64,000 bases of DNA from Bradyrhizobium sp. RP6 (GCF_003837805.1 NZ_RQIT01000008.1:124001-188000); one strand, 5' to 3'. Positions 1 through 9,414 are shown, numbered from the stretch's first letter. Notes: generated by a model from the sequence alone, not told the origin. A program made the numbers and translations.

Positions 1-1
1 G

Positions 2-838
2 CAAGCCCGCGCCGACCTTACCAGCCAGCAGGCCAGCGCCAGGCTGTCGGAGGCAACGCTGAACCGGCGCAAGACGCTGGTCGCCTCCAACTTCGTCTCC
101 GCGCAGGAGATCGACGAGCGCACCGCCGACCTCTCCAACAAGAAGGCCGCCGTCAATTCGGGGCAGGCCAATGTCGAGCGCCTGGAAGCGCTCGCCGGCT
201 ACAAGAAGATCACAGCGCCGTTCGACGGCGTCGTCACCGCGCGCGACACCGACGTCGGCGCGCTCATCAATGCCGGCGGCGGCTCGGGCCCGGCGATGTT
301 CGTGATCTCGGACATCACCAAGCTGCGCGTCTACGTCAACGTGCCGCAGAACTACGTGCCGGCGATCAAAATCGGGGCCAGAGCGATCATCACGCTGCCG
401 GAATATCCCAATCGGACTTTCCAGGCGACTGTGGAGGCTTCCTCGCAGGCCGTCGACGTCGCCTCCGGCACCACGCGCATGCAGCTCGGGCTCGACAATT
501 CCAGAGGCGAGTTGATGCCCGGCGGCTATGCCAGCGTGAAGCTCAGCCTGCAGCGTGACTCCGCGCCGCTCAGCATCCCCGCCAGCGCCTTGATCTTCAA
601 CGGCAGCGGCCTGCGTGTGGCGACGGTCGGGTCCGACGACAAGGTGCTGTTCAAGCCGGTCACGATCGCGCGCGATCTCGGCCGCGAAATCGAGCTCGCG
701 TCGGGCATCGCGCCGGACGATCGCGTCATCACCGCCCCGCCGGATGGTCTGTCGGATGGCGATGCGGTGCGCGTGGTTGGCGCGGGTGCCAAGAGTAAGC
801 CGACAACCGCGTCGGAGAAGCAGGCGCCGAAGAGCTGA
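2..838 (+). CDS. Efflux RND transporter periplasmic adaptor (HlyD/MFP family), 3' part
   Basis: Only the last 278 residues are in the window; the reading frame is open to the left edge. The visible part has the coiled-coil hairpin end (Q/A/E/R-rich, LxxRKTLVAxxFVSAQE), the returning lipoyl half (ITAPFDGVVTARDTDVG) and the beta-barrel domain (VYVNVPQNYVPAIKIG), as in RND membrane-fusion proteins. Such proteins bridge an inner-membrane RND pump to an outer-membrane channel. The C-terminus ends in a K/S/A-rich tail. The partner pump gene is not in the window and would be expected either upstream or elsewhere. Family call is secure; substrate unknown. Confidence 0.88.
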   Translation, partial: QARADLTSQQASARLSEATLNRRKTLVASNFVSAQEIDERTADLSNKKAAVNSGQANVERLEALAGYKKITAPFDGVVTARDTDVGALINAGGGSGPAMFVISDITKLRVYVNVPQNYVPAIKIGARAIITLPEYPNRTFQATVEASSQAVDVASGTTRMQLGLDNSRGELMPGGYASVKLSLQRDSAPLSIPASALIFNGSGLRVATVGSDDKVLFKPVTIARDLGREIELASGIAPDDRVITAPPDGLSDGDAVRVVGAGAKSKPTTASEKQAPKS

Positions 839-844
839 GACGGT

Positions 845-982
845 CTCGTGCCCCGGACGCAGCGCAGCATGCAATGATGCGCTGCTGAGCCGGGACCCAT
901 CTCTCCTTCTGTGCCGTGCTGCCTTTTTGGGGCCCGGCTCTGCGGAGCGGCATTACATGCCGCACCGCGTCCGGGACACGAG
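845..982. repeat. Palindromic spacer element, family A copy 1
   Basis: The outer arms CTCGTGCCCCGGACGC and GCGTCCGGGACACGAG are inverted repeats with one mismatch. The inside carries the second palindromic half (GATGCGCTG..GAGCCGGGACCCA / GGGGCCCGGCTCTGC). Similar copies lie at 17268-17404 and 24079-24229. It fills the gap between two convergent genes. Confidence 0.8.
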
Positions 983-988
983 GGCCAA

Positions 989-2497
989 CTACGCCGCCCG
1001 CCACTCCGGCACGCCATCCGCGGCCATCGCGATCTCGCCGAGTGAGCCGACCGGCGTGCGATCCATATTGAGCAGACGTGCCAGCGTCGCGCCGTCGGTC
1101 GCCGGAATCCGCGCCAGCGTGCGCCGGTCATCTTCGGTGCGCAGCATCACCACGCCGTGCTCGACATCGCCGCTGCGGCCATAGAGCACCGTAAAGCTCT
1201 CGACCTTGCCTTTGCCTCCGGCCTCCGTGACGAACTCCGGCACCGCGCGCTTGTTGCGATCCGCCTGCGTTTGCACGCTCGTCTCCTGCGCCAGCGCCTC
1301 GCGCGGCGGGCTCTTCGACACCACCAAGGCATGGTGCTTGGTGACGAAGCCGCCCTGGCCGTAGAGCAGGCCGAGTCCGGCGCCGCCGCGCAGGCGCCGC
1401 ACCATCGCGCAGGCCGCATGCGTCATGTAGGTGTTGAGCGGCGCCCCGAAGAAGGTAAGCCCGCCGGTCACGGTCGGCTGCACGTCCGCGCCCAGGCCGA
1501 GCGTCCGCCGCGCCATCTTGGGCACGCAGGGAAAGCAGCTGTAGAGCTCGATCGCATCGAACTTTCTGCCGTCGCCGCCGGCGAGGTCCATCACGGCGTT
1601 CAGCACCGCGTTCTGCGGATGGCTCTCGTAAAACTGATCGCGCAGGAGATAATCGCGCGGTTCTTCGGCCGAGGCGCCGCCGAGCGGGTAGACGAGCTTG
1701 TCCTCGGCGATGCCGGCCTCACGCGCCTTGGCAAGACTGGTGAGCAGCAGCGCGCCACCCATATTGACGCTCGGGTTGGCAACCATAAGCTTGTTGTAGG
1801 GCCACGCGATCAAGCGGTTGTCGGCGGTCGGCGTCGTGATCTCCTCGGGCCCATAGCGCCGCTTCAGCCAAGCATTCGGATTTTGCGCGGCGGCTTCCGA
1901 ATAGCGCGACCACAGCACACCGGACTCCGCCATGGCCTCGCGCGGCGTCTGTCCCCAATGGGCAGAGGAGGCCGCCTCATAGAACGGATAGACCGTGACG
2001 GGGCGGAATACGCCGAGCTTGACCGCCAGCGGCTTCTGGAAAGCCGCGCCGCGCTTGGGCTCCTCGACGTCGTGGGCGAACGGGGTCCATGGCAGCTTGA
2101 CGCCCGCACGCTCCGCCTTGGTCGCGGTCGACTGCGCCTCCGCGCCGCATACGGCCGCCACAGTGCATTCGCCGCGCGCAATGCGCTTTGCGGCCTCGTG
2201 GATGTAGCGGATCGGGCTCTCGCCGCCAACGGGGCCGTAATAACAATGCGAAGGCGCGATCCCGAGCCGCTGCGCCAAAAGCCTCTCCGGATCGCGATAG
2301 CGCCAGCTCAGGAAATTGACGAGGTCGAGCGATTGCACGTCACCGAGCAGCTTTGTGCCGGCGTCCTGCTCGGCCCGCCGCAGCGCCTGCTCGAGCAGGT
2401 CGAGTGGCTCGAGGCCTGCGGTGATCTCCTTGGGGCGGTCGACGATCTCGCCGACGCCGACGATGACGGGGATGCGGTCAGGGGAAACAGTCGTCAT
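989..2497 (-). CDS. Thiolase-like acetyl-CoA acetyltransferase family protein
   Basis: 502 residues, thiolase fold. It opens with RIPVIVGVGEIVDRP and has the typical GGxxPxxYIHEAAKRIARGE helix region and a late MTHAACAMVRRLR segment. Where catalytic thiolases carry the acylated Cys there is Gly/Glu (VGGESPIRY). The C-terminal CxGxG motif reads LLYGQGGF, so both usual cysteines appear to be missing. It may therefore be a non-thiolytic or binding member of the family. Neighbours are the acyl-CoA catabolic genes downstream. The start is an ATG preceded by a purine-rich stretch. The thiolase superfamily call is firm, the reaction is not. Confidence 0.8.
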   Translation of the reverse strand: MTTVSPDRIPVIVGVGEIVDRPKEITAGLEPLDLLEQALRRAEQDAGTKLLGDVQSLDLVNFLSWRYRDPERLLAQRLGIAPSHCYYGPVGGESPIRYIHEAAKRIARGECTVAAVCGAEAQSTATKAERAGVKLPWTPFAHDVEEPKRGAAFQKPLAVKLGVFRPVTVYPFYEAASSAHWGQTPREAMAESGVLWSRYSEAAAQNPNAWLKRRYGPEEITTPTADNRLIAWPYNKLMVANPSVNMGGALLLTSLAKAREAGIAEDKLVYPLGGASAEEPRDYLLRDQFYESHPQNAVLNAVMDLAGGDGRKFDAIELYSCFPCVPKMARRTLGLGADVQPTVTGGLTFFGAPLNTYMTHAACAMVRRLRGGAGLGLLYGQGGFVTKHHALVVSKSPPREALAQETSVQTQADRNKRAVPEFVTEAGGKGKVESFTVLYGRSGDVEHGVVMLRTEDDRRTLARIPATDGATLARLLNMDRTPVGSLGEIAMAADGVPEWRAA

Positions 2498-2531
2498 TGT
2501 TCTTGCTTTTCACTCTCTCAGATTTCTCCGA

Positions 2532-2627
2532 CCTCATCCTGAGGAGCCTGCGCGGCAGGCGTCTCGAAGGATGGGCCGCGGGCTCTCATGGTTCGAGACG
2601 GTGCTTGTGCGCCTCCTCACCATGAGG
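2532..2627. repeat. Spacer repeat, family E copy 1
   Basis: Contains CCTCATCCTGAGGAG, then GGCGTCTCGAAGGATG, then an inverted counterpart GGTTCGAGACGGTGC..CCTCCTCACCATGAGG. The same vocabulary recurs at 6854-7070. It lies between two minus-strand genes. Confidence 0.7.
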
Positions 2628-2637
2628 GTCTACACCA

Positions 2638-3771
2638 TCATTCCCCCACCAGTGCATTCATATGCTCGACGGCTTCGGCAAACTCTTCCTTGAACTCCTG
2701 TACCACCACGCCGGCCGATTTCACGCTGTCGATCAGGCCGACGCCCTGGCCGACGAAATAGCTGACGAGATCGCGAGCTTTCGCATTCCCGCTCGCCGCC
2801 GCGCGGTCGATGGAGTTGAGGGCGTCGCGGCTGATGATGCTTTGCAGCGGCATTGGCAGCGCGCCGGGGCTTTCCGGCGAGCGATCCCAGGCGTCGGTCC
2901 AGACCGAGCGGAGCTGCCGTGCCGGCTTTCCGGTGCGGCCCTTCGAGCGCACAGCGTCGCGGGAGGAAGCAGCGATCATCTTCTCGCGAAAGATCTCAGT
3001 GGTCTCGGCCTCGACGGTCGCAAGCCACACCGAGCCGGTCCACGCGCCGGCCGCGCCCATCGCCATGCAGGCCGCCATCTGCCGTCCGGTCATGATGCCG
3101 CCGGCCGCGAGCACCGGCACGTCGCGGATCGACTTGATCGCCTTGATCACCTCCGGCACCAGCACCATGGTCGAGACCTCGCCGCAATGGCCTCCGGCCT
3201 CGGTGCCCTGCACCACGAGGATGTCGACGCCGGCCGCGACCTGGCGCAGCGCGTGTTCCTTGGCGCCGACAAGCGCTGCGACCGGCACTCGGTGTCTCTT
3301 GCCCATCTCGATCATCGCCTTCGGCGGAACGCCCAGCGCATTGGCGATCAGCCGTATCGGATGACGGAAAGAGACTTCGAGCAGTTCCAGCGCGGTCTTG
3401 GCGTCGAACGGCTGCGGCTGGTCGTCCGCGACCTCCGTGGTGGTCAGTTCGATGTCGTACTTCTTCAGGAGATCGCGCGTATAGTTGCGATGCTCTTGCG
3501 GTACCCGCGCTTCCAGGCTCTTCCAGGTGACGTCCTTCTCGCCCGCGGTCGAGATGTTCTCGGGGATCAGCACGTCGATGCCGTAGGGCTTGCCATCGAC
3601 ATGCGCATCGATCCAAGTCAGCTCGCGTTCGAGCGTCTCCGGCGTGTGCACGGTCGCGCCCAGCACGCCAAAGCCGCCGGCGCGGCTGACGGCGGCAACG
3701 ACGTCGCGGCAATGGCTGAAAGCGAGCAGCGGGAACTCGATGCCCAGCATGTCGCAGATCGGCGATTTCAT
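2638..3771 (-). CDS. NAD(P)H-dependent flavin oxidoreductase / nitronate monooxygenase family
   Basis: 377 residues. TIM-barrel flavoprotein of the 2-nitropropane dioxygenase type. It starts with CDMLGIEFPLLAF, has GTEAGGHCGEVSTMVLVPEV with the conserved HCG, and the phosphate-binding stretch AAGGIMTGRQMAACMAMGA. Family members oxidise alkyl nitronates or act as FMN reductases. Close relatives beside acyl-CoA genes are often enoyl-reductase-like, so the substrate is open. An AGAGGG ribosome site precedes the ATG. It lies in the same orientation as the thiolase-like gene downstream and is divergent from the monooxygenase. Confidence 0.85.
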   Translation of the reverse strand: MKSPICDMLGIEFPLLAFSHCRDVVAAVSRAGGFGVLGATVHTPETLERELTWIDAHVDGKPYGIDVLIPENISTAGEKDVTWKSLEARVPQEHRNYTRDLLKKYDIELTTTEVADDQPQPFDAKTALELLEVSFRHPIRLIANALGVPPKAMIEMGKRHRVPVAALVGAKEHALRQVAAGVDILVVQGTEAGGHCGEVSTMVLVPEVIKAIKSIRDVPVLAAGGIMTGRQMAACMAMGAAGAWTGSVWLATVEAETTEIFREKMIAASSRDAVRSKGRTGKPARQLRSVWTDAWDRSPESPGALPMPLQSIISRDALNSIDRAAASGNAKARDLVSYFVGQGVGLIDSVKSAGVVVQEFKEEFAEAVEHMNALVGE

Positions 3772-4020
3772 GGCCCTCTCCCGGCAGCAGCCATCGCGTT
3801 GCTGTTGTTGCTTTGCTTGCGAAGGCGCTCGACGCTAGCCCATCGCCATCCGCGATGCCAAGCAGGATTTGGTGGCGCATCTTGCGTACAGGCGCCGCGA
3901 AGCGGATGAGCCATTCCGCTGCACAAAATAAGCGGCCCGGAGCCGCCCGATTTGCCTCTTGCGCTTTCGAGAGCGACAGCAAATGCTGGCGCACAACAAC
4001 AGAAAAATCAGGGAGCGCCA

Positions 4021-5676
4021 ATGTCGTCAACGCAATCGAACCCGGACCGCGCCGCCGAAGCCTACGACGTGGTCGTCGTCGGTGCCGGCTTCGCCGGTCT
4101 GTACATGCTGCATCGCCTGCGCGGGCTCGGCTTCTCCGCCCGCGTCTACGAGCAGGGCGGCGGCGTCGGCGGCACATGGTACTGGAACCGCTATCCCGGC
4201 GCGCGCTGCGATGTCGAGAGCATGCAATATTCCTATTCCTTCTCCGAAGAGCTGCAGCAGGAATGGGACTGGAGCGAACGCTACGCGCCGCAACCAGAGA
4301 TCCTGAAATATGCCAACCACGTCGCCGACCGCTTTGATCTGCGCCGCGACATCCAGTTCAACACCCGCGTCCAGCGTGCCGCATTCGACGAGCGCGCGAC
4401 ATGCTGGTCGGTGACGACCTCCGACGGCAAGACGGTCGAAGCCAAATTCGTCGTGCTCGCCACGGGTTGTCTCTCCAACGCACGCAAGCCGGACATCGAG
4501 GGCCTGGAGAACTTCAAGGGGCCCGTCTACCACACCGGCAACTGGCCGCATGAAGAGGTCGACTTCACGGGCCTGCGCGTGGGCCTGATCGGCACGGGAT
4601 CATCGGGCATCCAGTCGGCTCCCATCATCGCAGAGCAGGCGAAACATCTCACGGTGTTCCAGCGCACCGCGAATTTCTCCGTTCCCGCCCGCAATGCCGC
4701 GTTGACCGATGAGGAGCGCAGCGCGTTCCGCAAGAACTATCCGGAGATCCGCCGCTTCGCCCGCGAGGTCGCCCGCAACGGCATCTATGCCGAGCAGCCG
4801 GATCGTGGCGCGCTCGATGACAATGACGATGTCAGGCGCGCCAAGTATTCGGCGCGCTGGGAGCGCGGCGGGCTCACATTCATGTATGCCTATAACAATC
4901 TCGGCCTCGACCGGGCCGCGAACGACACCGCGGCGGATTTCGTGCGCGGCAAGATCGCCGAGATAGTGCAGAACCCTGACACCGCGAAGCTGCTTCAACC
5001 GAGCAGCCACCCGATCGGCACCAAGCGCATCTGCGTCGATACCGACTATTTCGCGACCTTCAACCGGCCGAACGTCTCGCTGGTGGACATCAACACCAAC
5101 CCGATTCAAGAGATCACCGCAAACGTCGTGCGCGTCGCGGGGAAGGACCACGAGGTCGATGCGCTGGTGCTGGCGACCGGCTTCGACGCCATGACCGGCT
5201 CGGTCGCCAGGATCGACATTCTGGGCCGTGGCGGGCAAACGCTGAACCAGAAATGGGCCGAGGGACCCAAAACCTATCTCGGCCTGATGAGCGCGGGTTT
5301 TCCAAACCTCTTCATCATCACCGGGCCCGGCAGCCCGTCGGTGCTGTCGAACATGATCGTGTCGATCGAGCAGCATGTCGACTGGATCGCCGATTGCCTC
5401 GTTCACATGCGCAAGCAGGGGCTCGCCACCATGGAGGCGGGCCGGGAGGCCGAGGAGAGATGGGTCACCCATGTCAACGAGGTCGCTCACGGCACGCTCT
5501 ATCCGCAAGCCAATTCCTGGTACATGGGCGCCAACATCCCGGGCAAGCCGCGCATCTTCATGCCTTACATCGGCGGCGTCGGCGTCTACCGGCGAATCTG
5601 CGACGAGGTTGCGGCGAAGGGATATGAGGGATTTACGATGGAGCGGGCGGAGCAGGGGATGGCGGCGGCGTCTTAG
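4021..5676 (+). CDS. Flavin-containing / Baeyer-Villiger-type monooxygenase
   Basis: 551 residues from the ATG that follows GGGAGCGCCA; an upstream in-frame start at 3952 lacks such a site. There are two Rossmann motifs: VVVVGAGFAGLYM near residue 20 for FAD, and GLIGTGSSGIQS for NADPH. Between them is FKGPVYHTGNWP, which fits the Baeyer-Villiger fingerprint FxGxxxHxxxWP. Such enzymes insert oxygen next to a ketone or aldehyde to give an ester or lactone. That would fit an upstream step for alicyclic or terpenoid ketones entering the acyl-CoA genes around it, but the substrate is inference. Confidence 0.9.
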   Translation: MSSTQSNPDRAAEAYDVVVVGAGFAGLYMLHRLRGLGFSARVYEQGGGVGGTWYWNRYPGARCDVESMQYSYSFSEELQQEWDWSERYAPQPEILKYANHVADRFDLRRDIQFNTRVQRAAFDERATCWSVTTSDGKTVEAKFVVLATGCLSNARKPDIEGLENFKGPVYHTGNWPHEEVDFTGLRVGLIGTGSSGIQSAPIIAEQAKHLTVFQRTANFSVPARNAALTDEERSAFRKNYPEIRRFAREVARNGIYAEQPDRGALDDNDDVRRAKYSARWERGGLTFMYAYNNLGLDRAANDTAADFVRGKIAEIVQNPDTAKLLQPSSHPIGTKRICVDTDYFATFNRPNVSLVDINTNPIQEITANVVRVAGKDHEVDALVLATGFDAMTGSVARIDILGRGGQTLNQKWAEGPKTYLGLMSAGFPNLFIITGPGSPSVLSNMIVSIEQHVDWIADCLVHMRKQGLATMEAGREAEERWVTHVNEVAHGTLYPQANSWYMGANIPGKPRIFMPYIGGVGVYRRICDEVAAKGYEGFTMERAEQGMAAAS

Positions 5677-5683
5677 GTGACGC

Positions 5684-5790
5684 CGTCATTCCGGGGCTCG
5701 CGCCAGCGAGAAGCCCGGAATCCATTTTTTCGAGAATTCCTGCGGCCCCGATGGATTCCGGGCTCGCTGTTCGGGCGGCCCGGAATGACG
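5684..5790. repeat. Palindromic spacer element, family C copy 1
   Basis: Starts CGTCATTCCGGGG and ends CCCGGAATGACG, with an inner pair CCCGGAATCCAT / ATGGATTCCGGG. It directly follows the monooxygenase stop and may form its transcript end. Confidence 0.8.
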
Positions 5791-5916
5791 GGGGAGGCGG
5801 CGGCTTGCCATGACGAAACGGTGAGTTGCCCCGCCGGGCAATGCATTTCCGGGGCCTTGTCATCGGCCGTTCGCGGGCTAATTAATGCAGACGCATCTTT
5901 CCGCCGGAGCCCACGC

Positions 5917-6792
5917 ATGACCGACGCCCCCGCCTACGTGCCGCCAAAAGTCTGGACCTGGAACAAGGAGAATGGCGGACAATTCGCCAGCATCAATCGC
6001 CCGATCGCCGGCCCGACCCATGACAAGGTGCTGCCGGTCGGCAAGCATCCCTTGCAGCTCTATTCGCTGGCGACACCGAACGGGGTGAAGGTAACGGTGA
6101 TGCTGGAGGAGCTCCTGGCCCTGGGCCACAAGGGCGCTGAATACGACGCCTGGCTGATCAAGATCGGCAACGGTGATCAGTTCGGTAGCGGCTTCGTCGA
6201 CATCAACCCCAACTCGAAAATCCCGGCACTGATGGATCGCTCCGGGCCTGAGCCGATCCGCGTGTTCGAGTCCGGCTCGATCCTGTTCTACCTCGCCGAG
6301 AAGTTCGGCGCCTTCCTGCCGAAGGACATCAAGACACGCACCGAGGCGATGTCCTGGCTGTTCTGGCAGATGGGCAGCGCGCCGTATCTCGGCGGCGGCT
6401 TCGGCCATTTCTATGCGTACGCGCCGTTCAAGATCGAATACGCCATCGATCGTTTCGCGATGGAAGTCAAACGCCAGCTCGACGTGCTCGACCGCCGCCT
6501 CGCCGACAACGAATATCTCGCGGGCAAGGACTACACCATCGCCGACATCGCGGTGTGGCCCTGGTACGGCGCGCTCGCCAAGGGGCTGGTCTATGGCGCC
6601 GGCGAATTCCTTTCGGTGCAGGACTACAAGAACGTGCAGCGCTGGACCGACCAGATCGCCAAGCGTCCGGCCGTGAAGCGCGGGCGCATGGTCAACCGCA
6701 TCTCCGGCGACCCCGCCAGCCAGCTCCACGAACGCCACGACGCCAGCGATTTCGAGACCAAGACCCAGGACAAGCTCGCGCCCGCGACGTAG
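5917..6792 (+). CDS. yghU: Glutathione S-transferase, YghU-type
   Basis: 291 residues from the ATG at 5917 (MTDAPAYVPPKVW). Upstream in-frame codons run into a spacer repeat and are not coding. An N-terminal extension precedes the thioredoxin-like domain, with QLYSLATPNGVKVTVMLEEL and NPNSKIPAL. The all-alpha C-terminal domain has YLAGKDYTIADIAVWPWY. These features match YghU/Nu-class GSTs, which act as glutathione-disulfide-linked reductases. It lies downstream of the monooxygenase, separated by a repeat, so co-transcription is doubtful. Confidence 0.9.
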   Translation: MTDAPAYVPPKVWTWNKENGGQFASINRPIAGPTHDKVLPVGKHPLQLYSLATPNGVKVTVMLEELLALGHKGAEYDAWLIKIGNGDQFGSGFVDINPNSKIPALMDRSGPEPIRVFESGSILFYLAEKFGAFLPKDIKTRTEAMSWLFWQMGSAPYLGGGFGHFYAYAPFKIEYAIDRFAMEVKRQLDVLDRRLADNEYLAGKDYTIADIAVWPWYGALAKGLVYGAGEFLSVQDYKNVQRWTDQIAKRPAVKRGRMVNRISGDPASQLHERHDASDFETKTQDKLAPAT

Positions 6793-6853
6793 GTGTTGGG
6801 CTCGCTCGCCCCGCTTGCGGCAGGGCTACCGCATTTGGGAGCGACTTCGCCGC

Positions 6854-7070
6854 CGTCATCCTTCGAGACGCCCGTCTGATGCGGGCTCCTCTCTATGAGC
6901 CACCTGTCAGGCGTCGTCTGAGGTGGTTCATGGTTCCATGTGCAGCGTCCGCTTTCGGCGCTGGGGACTCAGGATGAGGACGGAGTTCGCGCCAGCAGTT
7001 TCGGCGGGCTCGATGCCAATGAACCTCATCCCGAGGAGACCGCTGGAAGCGGTCGTCTCGAAGGACGAGG
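6854..7070. repeat. Spacer repeats, family E copy 2 (compound)
   Basis: This 332-base gene-free stretch between convergent genes (6793-7124) is largely filled by family E sequence. CATCCTTCGAGACG and the inverted CTCGAAGGACGAGG bracket it, with two CTCAGGATGAGG / CCTCATCCCGAGGAG pieces inside. I see no gene in it. Confidence 0.65.
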
Positions 7071-7124
7071 CGCTTGCTCGCCCCGACGCATTGAGGCGAT
7101 AGTCCCGCGCAGGCGGCGCGACGG

Positions 7125-7742
7125 CTAACTCGTCTTTACACCTTCCGCCGCCGGGAAAACCACGCGGTCATCGGTGCGGCAATAGCGGTCAGCGAACATG
7201 CGGCCGATCGGGTGATAGCGGTCCATGTGCACCCGCATCGCCTCGGGATCCCACAGTTCGTCGCGGATGTGGAAGTGGATGCCTTCGCCCATGATCAGGC
7301 GGCGATCATTATTGACGTCGATCATCTTCCAGAGCTTGCACTCCATCGCCCAGGGCGTGTCGGCGAGCCGCGGCACGGCGACCTTGGTCGATGGCGCGAG
7401 CTTCAGCCCGAGATGGTCGGGCTCGCCGATCTCAGGCGGAAAATCGCCGCTGCTCTCGTGCATCGCTCTTGCCAGCGGTTCGTCGGCGATGTTGACCACG
7501 AACTCGCCGGTCCGCTGGATGTTGAGGAACGTGTCCTTGTCCTCGCCGTTCGGCTTGCGGTTCGCCGCGAACATGCAGAGCGGCGGATCTTCGCAGAATG
7601 CGTTGAAGAAGCTGAACGGGGCGGCGTTGACCACGCCGGTCGGCCCGAGTGAGGTCACCCACGCGATCGGCCGCGGCAAAATGAAGGAGGTCAGCACCTT
7701 GTAGCGCTCGCGTGGCGTCAGGTCGCTGGCGGCGTAGTCCAT
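7125..7742 (-). CDS. Flavin reductase family protein (FMN split barrel)
   Basis: 205 residues from the ATG preceded by AGGAGCCATC; an ATG 24 bases upstream lacks such a site. It shows the FMN-binding split-barrel core: RPIAWVTSLGPTGVVNAAPFSFFNAF, then GEFVVNIADEPLARAMH. This is typical of flavin reductase-like or FMN-binding oxidoreductases that supply reduced flavin or act alone. It sits next to the acyl-CoA dehydrogenase with a repeat between. No partner oxygenase is fused or directly adjacent. Confidence 0.85.
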   Translation of the reverse strand: MDYAASDLTPRERYKVLTSFILPRPIAWVTSLGPTGVVNAAPFSFFNAFCEDPPLCMFAANRKPNGEDKDTFLNIQRTGEFVVNIADEPLARAMHESSGDFPPEIGEPDHLGLKLAPSTKVAVPRLADTPWAMECKLWKMIDVNNDRRLIMGEGIHFHIRDELWDPEAMRVHMDRYHPIGRMFADRYCRTDDRVVFPAAEGVKTS

Positions 7743-7760
7743 GATGGCTCCTGGGCAAGT

Positions 7761-7847
7761 CGTCATTGCCGGGCTTGACCCGGCAATCCATCAATTCCGA
7801 AGAAATGTTCTCTTCGATGGATGCAGTGGTCAAGCCCGCGAATGACG
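7761..7847. repeat. Palindromic spacer element, family C copy 2 (diverged)
   Basis: CGTCATTGCCGGGCTTGACC and GGTCAAGCCCGCGAATGACG form the arms, with GATGGAT/ATCCATC inside. It separates two minus-strand genes. Confidence 0.7.
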
Positions 7848-7855
7848 AGGAGAGA

Positions 7856-9133
7856 TCACGCCATGCTCAGCTCGTGCCGGCCGACCACCATCCAGTGCAC
7901 CTCGTCCGGACCGTCGGCAAAGCGCAGGTGGCGCACGTCCTGGTACATTTCGGCCAGCGGGGTCCAGTGCGAGATGCCGGTGGCGCCGTGCATCTGGATC
8001 GCCTGGTCGATGATCTTGCAGGCGCGCTCCGGCACCATGGCCTTGACCATGGAGACCCAGACGCGGGCTTCCTTGTTGCCGAGCACGTCCATCGCCTTGG
8101 CGGCCTTCAGCACCATCAGCCGCATCGCCTCGATCTCGCAGCGGGCCTGCGCGATGATCTGCATGTTGCCGCCGAGATGGGCGATCTTCTTGCCGAAGGC
8201 TTCGCGGGTGAGGCCACGCTGCACCATGAGGTCGAGCGCCTTCTCTGCCTTGCCGATGGTGCGCATGCAGTGATGGATGCGGCCCGGGCCGAGGCGGAGC
8301 TGCGAGATCTCGAAGCCGCGGCCTTCGCCGAGCAGCATGTTCTCCTTCGGCACGCGGACGTTGTTGAAGCGCATATGCATGTGACCGCGCGGGGCGTGGT
8401 CCTGGCCGAACACGTACATGGGCCCGAGCACCTCGACGCCGGGCGTGTCGCGCGGCACCAGGATCTGCGACTGCTGCTTGCTCGGCGCCGCATCCGGATT
8501 GGTCTTCACCATCACGATCAGGATCTTGCAGCGGGGATCGCCGAGGCCGGAGATGTAATATTTCTCGCCGTTGATGACCCATTCGTCACCGACGAGTTTC
8601 GCGGTGGTCGAGATGTTCTTGGCGTCGGAGGAGGCGACGTTCGGCTCGGTCATCACATAGGCCGAGCGGATCTCGCCGTTGAGCAGCGGCTTCAGCCACT
8701 TCTCCTTCTGCTCCTTGGTGCCGACGCGCTCCAGCACCTCCATGTTGCCGGTGTCGGGCGCCGAGCAGTTCATGGTCTCGGAGGCCAGCGGGCTCTTGCC
8801 GAGCTCGGCCGCGATATAGGCATAGTCGAGATTCTTCAGGCCCTGGCCGGTCTCGTCATCGGGCAGGAAGAAGTTCCACAAGCCCTCCTGCTTGGCCTTG
8901 TTCTTGGCCTTCTCCAGCACCTCGAGCTGCTTTGGCGTGAAGCTCCAGCGATCCTCCTTGCCTTCGCCCGCCTTGGCGAATTCGATCGACATCGGCTCGA
9001 CGGTGTCGCGGATGAACTTCTTGACGTGGTCATAGAGTGGACGGACCTGGTCCGACATCCTGAGATCGTTGAGCTCGTCGCCGGGATTGAGCGTGTAGTT
9101 GGTGGTGCGGGGAATGTAGGTGTGTTTTGTCAT
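7856..9133 (-). CDS. Acyl-CoA dehydrogenase, ACAD10/11 type (LvaC-like)
   Basis: 425 residues from the ATG after GGGAGGAACA. Acyl-CoA dehydrogenase domains run in order: an alpha N-domain, a beta middle (AYVMTEPNVASSDAKNI, WVINGEKYYISG) and an alpha C-domain. The C-domain reads LRLGPGRIHHCMRTIGKAE, with RFADGPDEVH at the catalytic-Glu region. This signature is that of mammalian ACAD10/ACAD11, whose substrates are 4-hydroxy/4-phospho-acyl-CoAs. A detached APH-type kinase and a DUF6285-like gene lie 2.5 kb away, matching the LvaA/LvaB/LvaC set of levulinate catabolism. The dehydrogenase family is certain, the 4-hydroxyacyl role inferred. Confidence 0.92.
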   Translation of the reverse strand: MTKHTYIPRTTNYTLNPGDELNDLRMSDQVRPLYDHVKKFIRDTVEPMSIEFAKAGEGKEDRWSFTPKQLEVLEKAKNKAKQEGLWNFFLPDDETGQGLKNLDYAYIAAELGKSPLASETMNCSAPDTGNMEVLERVGTKEQKEKWLKPLLNGEIRSAYVMTEPNVASSDAKNISTTAKLVGDEWVINGEKYYISGLGDPRCKILIVMVKTNPDAAPSKQQSQILVPRDTPGVEVLGPMYVFGQDHAPRGHMHMRFNNVRVPKENMLLGEGRGFEISQLRLGPGRIHHCMRTIGKAEKALDLMVQRGLTREAFGKKIAHLGGNMQIIAQARCEIEAMRLMVLKAAKAMDVLGNKEARVWVSMVKAMVPERACKIIDQAIQMHGATGISHWTPLAEMYQDVRHLRFADGPDEVHWMVVGRHELSMA

Positions 9134-9311
9134 TGTTCCTCCCGGGGCGCTAGAATGTGTTGAGCGCAAGAATAGTCGCAGCGCCGCCAAAGTGCGAGCG
9201 CGCTTTTGTCACGCGAGCCATGCCACGCGATGCAATATCGCGAGGTCGTTTGAAATGTTGTTTGAATGGGGCGGCGCGAGTGGGTTGAGCGCCGTCAGAT
9301 CCTCACGACTC

Positions 9312-9398
9312 CGTCATTGCGAGCGCAGCGGAGCAATCCAGAATCTTACCGCGGCGGCAGTCTGGATTGCTTCGTCGCAAGAGCTCCTCGCAATGACG
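9312..9398. repeat. Palindromic spacer element, family B copy 1
   Basis: The outer CGTCATTGCGAG and CTCGCAATGACG pair, and the inner GAGCAATCCAG / CTGGATTGCTTC pair. Other copies lie at 15450-15562 and 33278-33359. Confidence 0.8.
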
Positions 9399-9414
9399 AG
9401 GAGAGTCCGAGGCC

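Noticed and set aside
7766..9163. Long plus-strand frame opposite the ACAD10/11-type dehydrogenase
   Set aside because: A typical GC-rich shadow with His/Leu/Asp-rich composition and no domain; the minus strand encodes a full enzyme.
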